64,000 bases of DNA, from positions 18,526,471 through 18,590,470 of the forward strand of contig CM119269.1 of the NCBI GenBank assembly GCA_051294375.1, in the 5' to 3' direction. This stretch comes from Paraspadella gotoi. Taxonomy: Eukaryota; Chaetognatha. The notes under the pieces were generated by a model. That model worked only from the letters and a program-made list of their open reading frames with translations. It was not told the origin of the DNA and made no database searches. This document shows, in pieces, positions 1 to 11,362 of this stretch. Each line of letters opens with the position of its first letter. The stretch's first letter is position 1. Made by a program: the position numbers and the translations under genes.

Positions 1-21
1 TTTTAGGAACTAAGCAGTAAG

Positions 22-56
22 CAATGCTTAGTTGCTTACTAAGCATAGCATTGCGT
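22..56. repeat. imperfect hairpin
   Basis: GCAATGCTTAGT and ACTAAGCATAGCATTGC form an inverted repeat with a 5-nt loop and a 3-nt bulge. It lies in the CHD1 intron at the window edge. No function is inferred. Confidence 0.4.
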
Positions 57-62
57 AAACAC

Positions 63-3000
63 CTGTCGGTCACGTCGTCAGATTCCTCCTTGTAGCTGAC
101 AGGCGCGCGACCGGCGATGAAGTTCCTCGTCGACTTTCTGTTGTCCTCCGAATCGTCCTCCGAACTCCGCGACCGACGACCCCTTCGCGAGTTTCGTCCG
201 CGTGCCGAAACGCGACGGCCACCCTTGCGGCTACGAGCCGAACGTCGCCCCCTATAAGACGAGAAGCGTATTGCAACTTATAAACGAAATTTCTCGGATC
301 AGTTATTTATAAATTGTCACCAAAATAATTTTTCAAAAATAGTTTCCAAAGCCAACTATGTTGTAGAAACTTACCGGTTTTTACTTTTGCTTTTGATCCT
401 AGAGGATGGACGGTAAGCGGCGTCCGAGTCCTGAAAAAAAAATTAAGAACAGCGCAATGCCCATTAAACCTCTATTATGAATTATGTATATTGTATAAAC
501 ATGCCACATACCTCATCCGAAGAGCCAGACTCGGAATCATCTGAAGTGCTTTGCGTGTCTTCATCCTCTGATTCGGTTGAGTTTTGAATGAAATCCTCCG
601 ACGAGCTGGAAGAAATATCACGTAGAAATGGCACTACCAATTTCGGGGACAAACCACAACTGATAATTTGACTCAGGAACTTACTCCCTTCGCTTTTTCC
701 TCGTCGCGCGGCGTCGTCTTCCTCCGTCGCTGTCCGAGGATTCGTCCTACAATGATGATTGAAAGGTGGGGTGGACAGAGAGAAGAGTTGGTGGAGTAAC
801 ATGTGGGTGGAACATTGTTCAGGATGGAATAGGCGAGTAGGCGTGAAGAAATATTGTTATGGGAAAAGAAAAATATAGAATTGGTCATTATTGGGGTTAA
901 TCTCAAATATTTTATAGTTGCGAAGTTAATTTATCAGTCTTTGAAAAATTAGACCTAAGCAAGATTTATCGCTTCGAAAGCTATTTATAATGAACCATTG
1001 CAGATTGCTTGGGTCTCTTTTAAAAAAAATTGCAGCGTGTGGAAGCTGATGCCGTGATCATTTCATACAAGTATCAGAACTTTGGATCTGACAGTAGCCC
1101 CGCTAACTGTGGTCCCTTCTGTGTAAATCAACATTAAGCAGGGCGCGAATCCCAGTCCGGAGTTCGGAAAAACGCGTGATACCAACTGGGGCATACATTC
1201 ACGGTCGAGTAGTGGTTTATTAATTTCCAACGCCACAATTAATAAGAATGAAAATATTCGTGCAACAAATGGAAAAACTCGATTTTAATTTTAGCCATAT
1301 TATTTTTCAAAAGAACCACTGCAATTCTTCTTAGATGTCGGAATAATCAACCAACTAATTTTATAAAAAATAAAACAACAATAAAGAACAAATTAACAAC
1401 GATGTTGCGAATGAACATACCGTTGGACTATCAGAAAATAGTTCCCGCTGAAAAGAAAAAGACATACTAACAAATTTTCAAGCTTTTCAGCGGTGACAAT
1501 TTTTAATTTAAGAATAAATCAGATTTAAAACAAGAACAAAGAAAAATAAGTTCTATACAAAAGTAACGAAAATTATAATGTACATTGTTTTGTACGTAGA
1601 TGCGTGCAGCGAGATTTTGCCTCCAACACCCACCAGCCCTTCACTCATGCTCACCTGAATCTGCATCCGCAGCACCTCCTTCTTTTCGCGCGCCGACCGC
1701 CGGACGCCGAACAGTTCGGGGTTGTGCTCCCATTCGCGAAGAGGCTTACGCTAAGACAAACGATTACCATTATTCTAATTTATTTTCGTTGAGCTAGTTT
1801 TATAATTACTAACGTAGCTATTTACAAAGAATTCGCACATTTAATTTTCAACACTCCGATGACGAGGATAATGAGCAAGTTATTTTTAAATCACAGTCAA
1901 ACAAGGTTAGATATTTTCAATATGTATAACATTGCACCAGTAATCTTTAAAAGCGCTAACCTCGACTTTGGCGACTCCGACCCTCCGTTGCTTTCCTCCC
2001 GCGGTGGCGACGCGCTGGGGGTTTCGACGAGACTTTTGATCTGGGTATTCCTCTTCCTCGGATTCGGAGAGTCGGGTGCCGCCGTGTCTCGAGGGGGCGC
2101 GTATTTCCTCGTCAGAGTCCGAACTGTCGACGTCTGGAGGTTATTCGACGATACGTTTTGTGAATACATATGTAATTAAAAATATATCTTTCATGATTAA
2201 ATCTTAACTTAAGCCTTTGGTAGAAAATTGGTACATATTAATCGCAATATTTTTCGCGATCGACTTCAGCTACTCGTTTACCAACCTTTATTAACTGCAA
2301 CGGGTCCGGAGGGAATGGCAGCGGGGTGCAAGCGGACTTTAGACTTTTTGTGACCCTCATCCTCGGACGATGACGAAGACGACGAAGGAGGCTTAGTCGA
2401 GGAAGCCTCTACGGGCCGACGTCGAGGAATGTCGTCGTCTTCGTCGGGCGTAGTTCCTTTGGTCGATTAGTAATCATTGTACAATAGTCAAAACGTAAAC
2501 AGTTAAGAAAAACAAAACATAACACAATTCAAAAAAATGACTCAGTTGGGACCAAAGAACTTTGTTTACTTTCATATCCTTATTAGTGCATAATCGTTTC
2601 AAGAAAGAAACGTGGTTTACGAATCACAAAAACTAGAAATTGTAAATACAAAGTTCTCTCAGCCAGGCATTACCAGGGGGTCCGGCTTCCTTGAAGGGTT
2701 TGCGCTTTTCAATGGGGCTGGAGCTTCCGGAGTCGGTGTCGCTTCCCGCCTCGCCTTCTTCCGACGACGAGTCAGAATCTTCTAGAGGCTGACAAAAAAG
2801 TTCATATTTAACGAAGGGCAATATAATCGTTATTAATTAATAATACAAGCAGCTTTAAAATATGAACTTTTGTTTTTTTAGGAAAGGAGTTAAAATTGGT
2901 CTTTTGATCCAAGATCGGATAGGTCTAAATAACTCTGTTAGATTTGGTCTTATACATTAGGTGCTTTTCTTACGCTTTATTCATTAAAACCATTCGCAAT

Positions 3001-3381
3001 TTTTAAATTTAAAATGAGGAATAATCACTGCTTATTAAAATAAAGCGCAGAATAAACGTAATTTTTTGTTACAGCTAGATAGGGCTCTCAAGTATGTCTT
3101 TTAAAGAAGTAGGGCATTTTAACAGTAATCCAAAAGCCACGTGTTTCAATATCGATGACGCTTAAACAATACATGATTCTGAATGTTGTTAACTCAAGAA
3201 CAAATGATTTTTGAAAAACGTTTTAACTCAAAAACTGAACTTTCAAATTCGTGGACACTAAACAGATATCGGTACACGTGGATACGCGCAGAGTCGCAGG
3301 CAATCTCGACGATGAGCCACTACATTCGAATTCAGCTAATCTATTTTGTTGTAACCGAGCGAATCAACTAACCTTGGTCAT
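63..3381 (-). CDS. CHD1: CHD1-type chromodomain helicase DNA-binding protein, N-terminal part (3' end outside window)
   Basis: Phase-consistent exons, 5' to 3': 3381-3373 (candidate start, ATG ACC AAG then GTTAGT), 2788-2674, 2456-2286, 2133-1961, 1750-1655, 746-685, 605-512, 430-375 and 251-63. The protein is Ser/Asp/Glu-rich with runs such as EDSDSSSEEGEAGSDTDSGS. The conserved CHD1 segment EHNPELFGVRRSAREKK lies in exon 1750-1655. It ends with SEDDSEDNRKSTRNF and VSYKEESDDVTD, which align with human CHD1 just before chromodomain 1. CHD1 is a nuclear ATP-dependent nucleosome remodeller that reads H3K4me3. The chromodomains and helicase must lie left of position 63. The acceptor of exon 2456 (AAAG) and the first exon are the weakest parts. 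Possible 5' UTR exons near 3680 and 7780-7960 could not be confirmed. Confidence 0.85.
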
Positions 3382-3984
3382 TTTGAAGATTGAAATCATG
3401 AATCAGCAGTCGACTGACTGCATGTTAATGAAGAAAGAAAAAATTTCCAAGTATCTTTTGAATTTTATTAAAACGAAAACAAGTTTTATTAGCACAATTT
3501 ACAATGCACCGAATGCGAAATGGTTCAATGCGAGTTATACTGGAGGGTAAATTGTTTGCAAGGTTGTTGAAGAGGTTGTAGGAAAGTAGGTAAATATCTA
3601 ACTTTCCAAGATGTCTGCGCCGTCCAATCAACTGTTCTTTAGAAGCCAGAACGCGGAGGGATATCATAGCAACGCGGAGCTGCAAAATAGTTCCGTAAGA
3701 AAATAAAAAAAATAAAATAACAGGGCAATGGTCACAGTAATAAATAATTATTGAGTTTTTGATTATGACCATAGCTGTTTTCTAACTCAACAAATAAGTA
3801 AACTAATTTAGCGGTTTATATTATATTATTTGGACGTCTATTTTTTATATTAATTTGGAACAATAAATTATAAACATTTCATGAAAGTTACAAATAATAA
3901 ATTGAATAACAAAATCTTTAAAAAATAAACAGCAATTGTAAAAATTAATATCAGTTAATAGTAATAAATCGAGAAAGATGTATT

Positions 3985-5500
3985 AGATTGAAAATGTTTT
4001 ATTGAATTGAATTTGCAAAGGTTATTTAATTGAATTTGAAAATGTTTTATTAAATTTGAAATGTTTTATTGAATAGAAGGTGAAATATTTTATTAAATGG
4101 AATATTAAATGTTTTAGTCAATTTAAAATATTTTATTGAATTGAATTTAAAATTTTTTTTTCTATTGAATTTAAAAATGTTTTATTGAATGGAATGTGAA
4201 ATATTTTTTTGAATTTGAAAATATTTTTTGCATTTAATTTGCAAATGAGTTTTTGTATTGAATGGAATGTGAAATATTTTTTTGAATAGAATGTGAAATG
4301 TTTTCTTGAATGTGAAATGATTGATTAAATTTGAAATGTTTTATTGAATTTTAAATATTCTATTGAATTTGAAATTAACAATTTTTTTTTATTAAATTTT
4401 AAAATGTTTTTTGGATTGAATTTTAAAATGTTTTTTGAATTAAATTTTAAAATGTTTTTTTTGACTGGAATATGAAATATTTTTTTCAATAGAATATGAA
4501 ATATTTTTTTTAATAGAATATGAAATGTTTTCTTGAATGTGAAATGATTTATTAAATTTGAAATGTTTTATTTAATTTTAAATATTCTATTAAATTTGAA
4601 ATGTTTTATAGAACTGAATTTGAAAATTTTTTTGCATTTAATTTTAAAATGTTTTTTGCATTGAATTTTAAAATGTTTTTGCATTGAATTTTAAAATGTT
4701 TGTTGCATTGAATTTTAAAACGTTTTTTGAATTAAATTTTAAAATGTTTTTTGACTGGAATATGAAATATTTTTTTCAATGGAAAGTGAAATGTTATCTT
4801 TAATAGAATGTGAAATGTTTTATTGAATTTTAAATGTTTTATTGAATTTGAAATGTTTTTAAATTAAATTTAAAAACATTTTATTGAATGGAATATAAAA
4901 TGTTTTATTGAATTAAATTTGAAAATGTTTTAATGAATTAAATTTAAACATTTTTTATTAAATTGAATTTGAAAATGTTTTATTGAATTAAAAATAAAAT
5001 GTTTTATTAAATTGAATTTGAAAATTTTTATTGAATTGAATTTGAAAATTTTTATTGAATTGAATTTGAAAATGTTTTATTGAATTGAATTTGAAAATGT
5101 TTTATTGAATTGAATTTGAAAATGTTTTATAGAATTGAATTTGAAAATATTTTATTAAATTAAATTTTAAAATGTTTTATTGAATAAAAAGTAAATTGTT
5201 TTATTGAATCTGAAATGTTTTGAATCTGAAATGTTGTTTTGAATCTGAAAAGTTTGATAAGATTATTTAATTGAATATAAATGTTTCATTGAATGTAAAA
5301 TGTTTTATTAGATAGGAAATGTTTCATTGGATAGGAAATATTTCACTGGATAGAAAATGTTTTTTTGGATGGGATATGTTTCATTGCATGGGAAACGTTT
5401 TATTGGATGCAAAATATTTCATTGAATAATCAATGTTTTATTGGATCGGAAATAATTTAATAGATGGGAAACGTATTGGATAAGAAATGTTTCATTAGAT
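3985..5500. repeat. AT-rich degenerate minisatellite, unit about 25-28 bp
   Basis: Dozens of imperfect tandem copies resemble TTGAATTTGAAAATGTTTTA. Unit length and spacing vary, and the copies are most regular around 4,960-5,170. Many units carry the self-complementary cores AAAATGTTTT or AAATATTT. The final part drifts to a GGATRGGAAATGTTTCATT version. It lies in the spacer upstream of the CHD1 candidate start. Confidence 0.85.
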
Positions 5501-8500
5501 GTTAGGGTTAGAGGTGTTTAGGGTTAAGGTAATTAAATAATTTATTTTTAAATTTTTTTATTTAAAATAAATATTTTTAAGAGGTTTTTTAAAGTCGCCC
5601 AAACCCCGGTTGGCGAAAGTAAAATTTAGCCATTATACCAATCCTTAATATAATTTCTGGGGGTTTTGATAATTACATTATTTGATTTTAATATTAAACT
5701 ATATTATATCAATAAAAATTGATATAATAATTGAAATTTGGGTAGCTTATTCATTTTCCAAGATGGTATTTTAATGGATGATAAATTTGAAATAAAAATT
5801 AATGGTTAAGCAAAAAAAATTATTATCAAAAGTTTTCTATAAAATTTTTATATTTTACATATTTAATACTTTTACAAGTAACAGTTTTATTAACAACTAT
5901 CATTTGATCGTTAATGCAAATATAAACTCTTACTTGCTAAACGTCTTTCAAACACAATAAAAAAAAAAGAAATACGACAACTGCACGGAAGCATTTAAAG
6001 ATTATTTTATTACTATATAAAGTTTAAAATTTTTTTTTATTTTTTTAAATAGATTCTGATAGAGCTTTAAAAGTTAGATAAAGGTTATTAATACAAATTT
6101 TTAAAATTTTTTTGTTTTATTGAAAAAAATTTTAAAAAAACATAAAATTCAGCCAATGATTATGATGATTATTTAAGGTTTTTTTATTTTTAACCCAATT
6201 TATGGTCAAAATTTTAAAAAATTGTAGTACTAACCTTCATTTAACTTTTCAAACTTTATTGGAATCTGTTCTTAAAAAATAAAATTTTTAAAACAATTTT
6301 TTTAAATTTGTTATATATTTAGAAATATTTAAAAGCTTCAGTGCAACAACCCAATGAACTAATTCAAAAAGTTGCATTGAAAATCGATTTAGTAATTGAA
6401 GGAAAAAAGAAATTTTTTTGAAAGAACTAGAAGTTATAAAAAGTGTTAAATTTTGACCCGCCTTAATATTTAATACAAATTTTTAAAAATGTCCAGGCAT
6501 ATCACGATTAACATACAATGAAGGGAACTATAAAAATTATGCAAAATACAATATCACACTACAACTTAGCATTGAAATAAAATTAGAATAAAGAACCATT
6601 ATTTTTTTATTGTAATATGCCAATACAATGCAACATATATCAGTTGTAAACGCAATGCACAACAAATTTACCAAAGCAATATAGCAATTATGCTAAAGCA
6701 ATGCACAATCACCATGGTGATGCGCAACAATACAAAGTATCCAAGTTGCCATACTTTCCTACTTCAATACATATCTACCATAACTGTAAAAAAAATGTAG
6801 TATACCATATCAAATAATTCTTAACAAAAAAATTATAAATACTACAATTAAATAGAACTTGCAACATTTAAACAAATTTACTACAAACTAAAAAAAAAAG
6901 TTTTTAAAAAACGATATTTATTTAAAACTTTCCTAAATTCGTAATAAGATATAATTGTTACTCACCATTATTCATTTAACTTTCAAACCTTCGCACTTGA
7001 GAGGAAGATTGACGCTTGGAATCCCCAGCTTAGATTCAAATTTTCTAATAATATTCTATATAAAAATGTGTTTTTTAATAATTAAAAATATAAATTTATT
7101 TTACTAAATCAATGATCCTGAAAAGTACAAAACCGCTGCTAAGCCTTCACAATTGAAACTATCCATGATGGGTTTGTTATTACAAATGTACATATATGAT
7201 TATGCAACATTGCTTAATTTTCATTGTCCAGTAAAGCTTAATTTGTATTGGAAATTTAATTATAGAGAGCCTTTAAGAACTCGTTATATAGAATAAGCAA
7301 TCCTATTTATTATAAATTTTACGGGATCAAAAAAATTCAAATATTTATTTTGCTATTAATATTTGAATTCACAATCAAGAAATAATTACTAATCACGACA
7401 ATGTCCGAATTAACAGTCTTTTTACTTGTCAAAGAAAAGTTTTGCAAATAAAAACTTTTTCAAACTACTAGAAAAAACCATAAATTAAACAGTCTAACGA
7501 CGAAATATATTGTGAAGAATCAAATAATCACAGAAAAATACTAATCTGAACCATAACAACAAACTTGGGATTTAGCTAAAAATAAACTTTGCTAAGTGAC
7601 AATAACGGTCATATTGAGAAAAATGATTATAAACTCACGTTCAGAAAACATAAAAAAGACCCTTAGGATCATCAAAAACCGTCAAATATCAAAAAACACA
7701 TTTTTTTAACATATCTCAAAAATCGACAATTTACGAAGGAAACGAAAGGTTTTTAAGTCGCAGACTTTTTTTACCTTTTGAATCTGAGCTGAGGTCCCAA
7801 ATCGTCCTCTTTCTAAGCAAGCGAAGAGTCCGAATGCTAGCTTTTCGTAGTTCAAACCTTTAGAAACATCTGAGCGGATGAATACAACGCGGCACGGAGG
7901 AGCAGTTGATCATTAAGAAAAAAATAATTGCTAAGTATTGCTTTAGTTTGGCGAGTAAATCCTGAAACAAAAAGTTAATACTTAAACAAGGACAATATTT
8001 ATCATATAAATCTGGATAAAGCCACAGATTCTTCTATAATAGAGTAATTTGAGGACATTAGAGAAATTTTGAATTATCAACCAACACACCGGGGCGCATA
8101 AAATGTTTACAGAAATTTCTACAAATGCTACTATTAGTATTACCGAACATACTTTTCTTCAAAAACTAGGTTTTAGAGTTAATGAAGGAGGGCAAAATAA
8201 TGAAAAGAAAGACATGTTTACTCAGAATACTCAAGAATTACTCGGAACTGAAATACTGCCGTATCGTACCTATAGAAATCAAAAATATTTAAAAAAGTCC
8301 GATAAATCACTAGACAATTAAATTAATGAACTATAAAGAAAATACAAATAATTGTTTAAGCTTTCTTTTGTAAGATTTTATTTACATAATTAAACTGAAA
8401 TATTAGCCTAGTCATATCAAGATGTAAAATTTAAAATTTTAAGAAAAGAAATTAATAGATTAGAAATATACCAAAAGAAAATTAATTGAGGGTATAAAGC

Positions 8501-9132
8501 ACAATAACTTCCTTAACGTGGTTTGAGATCTCATCACTGTTACAAGCTTACAAGCAAATTCTTATGGAAAACTAAACGGGACAGAATTTATAGCCAGAGG
8601 TGGTCAGTCATAACAATCTTTTAACGGTGACGTAAAGATATTCGTCCATCATTCGTCCATCAGCTGATGGAAAAGATGAATCATAGCCGGAACGCCTTCA
8701 GCAATTTCTGGAATACTCGACTCGGCTCCCATGCAAAACAAAAAACGATGCCACCAGTTGTTTGGTTCAAAAGAATGCTTTTTTCTCCTTGGAAGCCCAA
8801 GGTAGCACCATAACGGGCTCATTGAGCCAAACCAATCAGCAAATTAGCCAACCAACCACAGTGAGCCAAACCAACCGGCCGAAATTTGTTGTAAATTTCA
8901 ACTTTTCATGGCTAAACGTGATCATCTTAAATACGTACCGCTTGAAAAGATGACCTTTCTCACGTCTCTCTTTCTTCTTGGAAAGACAATTTCTTTCTCT
9001 CAGAGACAAAAAGAAGTCAAACAAAGAAAAGAGCTACGTTGAACTTAGGCTCAGCCTTCATAGTCATTCGACATCTTGTCGTCGTCACGTTTTTTTTTCT
9101 TGAAATGGCCTTCGCCCGTTTTCTGTACAAAA
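5501..9132. other. AT-rich spacer between CHD1 and the XK-like gene
   Basis: No convincing coding exon is visible. Long A/T runs dominate. Positions 6,600-6,760 repeat CAATGCA/AATGCAAC words. A minus-strand segment at about 7,770-7,960 has an acceptor-like CAG and a GTAAAA donor and could be a 5' UTR exon of CHD1. The 72-codon frame at 8103-8321 has no recognisable features. Confidence 0.5.
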
Positions 9133-10774
9133 ATGTGCTTCCGTCAATTCTGGGACGTTGTGACGGGCGTCGTCATGGGAACGGACATGGCCACAGATTT
9201 CTTGCAAATAGGTACAATGATATCACTTGGTTATTAGCGTTACTGCCAGTCATATTGGCATTCAGTAAGTTAAATGCATAATTTTCCTTTAACTCAACAG
9301 TGGAATTCAGCCATACAAAAGGAGAAAGAGCAGCTCTTTTGTTTCACGTTTCTCTCGGAATTTATATATTTAACGCGATCTTATGGACCTTTATTTATTT
9401 GGCTATAATCTACCTATGGAAAAATTGGCAGGATGGTACGTATGTAATAACTTTAATCAAAATTTTAGCCTTGAAAAATAACCAATGACAGCTATCCTTT
9501 TAGTTTCACGCATAAAACAAAAGTTACTGTTAATACATAAGTTTTACCAACTACCCTCCCTTGATTCCGTACCTCCTTACCATTTCTCCAGCGGAGAACG
9601 ACCCTCTGATTCCTCGTTGGCTACATCGGATGGCCTCATCGACTGCGTCTCCCACGTTAGAGATGGCACCCGACGAAAGCGCGGCGACGCCGACTACGCC
9701 CCGTCCGATCGCCGCCATTCCGCACCGACGGCTTCACAATTGGGTTCAAAGGCCCATAATCGGTCAGTCTTTCAGATCTTTTGAAACCGTGTCATTAAGT
9801 GTTTTTATTAAAGCCTTTTACAGTGTACGTACATAGAGATGGTTAAGAAAAACTAATTTTTCGTGACTAAAAATTCAAATAAGCCTTATAAGGAAATGGT
9901 TGTTAACAAAGTTGAGATAATAATAACATTTATTACAAAATACCTTAAAACCATACAAAATTTGCTTGTTCCTACTTATCTCCCCTTCTTCCGCTCATTG
10001 TCAGGTCTCATGAACGGTGTTCAATCCCACCTCCTCCGTTGCCTCTTCGTCGACGCCGCCTCCGACTGGTTCTCGGGACGTACCTTCATCCGCTGGACGC
10101 GGCGCCGCAAGGGCCTAATGGTGGCATCCACGCTAACCCTGGCGCTGCCGGCGCTTTACCTCGTCTCATTACCTGTCTATGCCGTTTACGGCGCCCTGGT
10201 CGGCGCCGCAGGCTGCTTCGTGCTCTTTCTCGTCCTCCTACTCCTCTTCGCCTCCTGTATCTTTCACCTTTTACTCTTTCTGTGCCTACTCCTCCTATGC
10301 TCCTTCTTCGCTCTCTTTACCCTCACGGTGGGCATGTACGTGCTGCCAGTGGTGCTGACATGCTACGACCGTTCGCGCTTCATTTTGCACATGAAGATTG
10401 TCGAGTCGGTTTTCGAGTCCTTTCCGCAGATCGTCGTCATGAGCATTTATGCGGCAGAGTTCCCTGCTGGGCCAGGAGTCATCGTCTCGCTCGCCTGCTC
10501 GTGCCTCTCGTTGGCTTTTGCTTTCGTCAAGGGGTTCTGCATCGACTCGTGCCACGATGCTGCCGACTTTCGATCGGAGGTGGGCACTTTCAGGAGACGC
10601 GCCGCCTCAAGATGCTCTTCGAGGTCGGCGCCGGAGGAGGTTTATCAAGAGTGCCAAGAGGGCGCAACCGCAACTTTCTCCCCGGACTCGGCGGAGGCGC
10701 CGCCGCCGTACCAAGAGAGGCCTCACAACGCTGGAATCGTTAAGAGGCTTTACGGGGAACCGTTGGCGGTGTGA
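9133..10774 (+). CDS. XK-related-like multipass membrane protein, frame break in exon 1
   Basis: Exons are 9133-9264, 9301-9435, 9592-9762 and 10005-10774, all with GT..AG introns and matching phases. Exon 1 opens MCFRQFWDVVTGVVMGTDMA and continues TDFLQIG, then must shift frame near 9207-9211 to reach YNDITWLLALLPVILAF. One missing base there would give a 402-aa protein, a normal XK-related size. Exon 2 adds a hydrophobic segment (GIYIFNAILWTFIYLAIIYL). Exon 4 has several more and the motif ESVFESFPQIVV, like the E..LESxPQL motif of XKR scramblases. The C-tail is Pro/Ser-rich with APPPYQER. XKR proteins sit in the plasma membrane and some scramble phospholipids. The family call is tentative: the motif lies later in the chain than in typical XKRs. 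The break may be an assembly error, a tiny intron or a real lesion. Confidence 0.55.
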
Positions 10775-10780
10775 CATCAG

Positions 10781-10786
10781 AATAAA
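10781..10786 (+). terminator. AATAAA polyadenylation signal of the XK-like gene
   Basis: A perfect AATAAA starts 7 bases after the TGA stop. This would leave a very short 3' UTR unless later signals are used. Confidence 0.45.
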
Positions 10787-11362
10787 TAGACAAATAGTAT
10801 ATAATACTTCATTGATTGAATATTTAAACCTTTATCTTTTTACTTCGCCCAAAACTCCAATGAACTGAAATCTCATCATGGGATAAACATTTTTGATCAA
10901 TCAATTGCTTTATATGCTTTTTTTCTCTAACTGAATTTTTTTTTTCAAAGTCGTGATTCTTTTTTGTTAACTATTGTATCCGTATTACTAGAATCAAATT
11001 AATTTGCTGCTTGTTGCCTTTTTATTTCTAATAAAATTGCCGAACTGGTCTTAAAGATTGTTGTCACTCCCTTTTTAAAGCTGTTCCAATTAATTAGTGA
11101 CTATTCTTTTTATCTAAGTTATGTATATATAAATAAATATACGTTAAAAAACACGATTCTAGCGGTAATAATATGCAATCATATGTTAACAACATACTGA
11201 ATAAATTCAATACAACACAAGAAATTAAAATCGGTTTGTGGCATTCGTAACAGTAATAAACTGTAAGGAAGACATCACAATACGAAATAAATTTTTTTAA
11301 AATTCGGTAATTAGTTTGACCAACAACAGGAATTGTTCCAAAGGCTCATAAGAGGGGGTTTC
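10787..11362. other. AT-rich convergent intergenic spacer
   Basis: This lies between the plus-strand XK-like gene and the minus-strand convertase gene, so it holds both 3' UTRs. No ORF or repeat stands out. Confidence 0.5.

Noticed and set aside
3425-3690. minus-strand frame LRVAMISLRVLASKEQLIGR as an upstream coding exon of CHD1
   Set aside because: No similarity to CHD1 N-termini and no phase-compatible junction found; at most a UTR exon.
5509-5533. telomere-like TTAGGGTTAG
   Set aside because: Only three imperfect copies inside an AT minisatellite; no array.
8103-8321. 72-codon plus-strand frame
   Set aside because: Lies in AT-rich spacer, has no domain, splice partner or compositional support.
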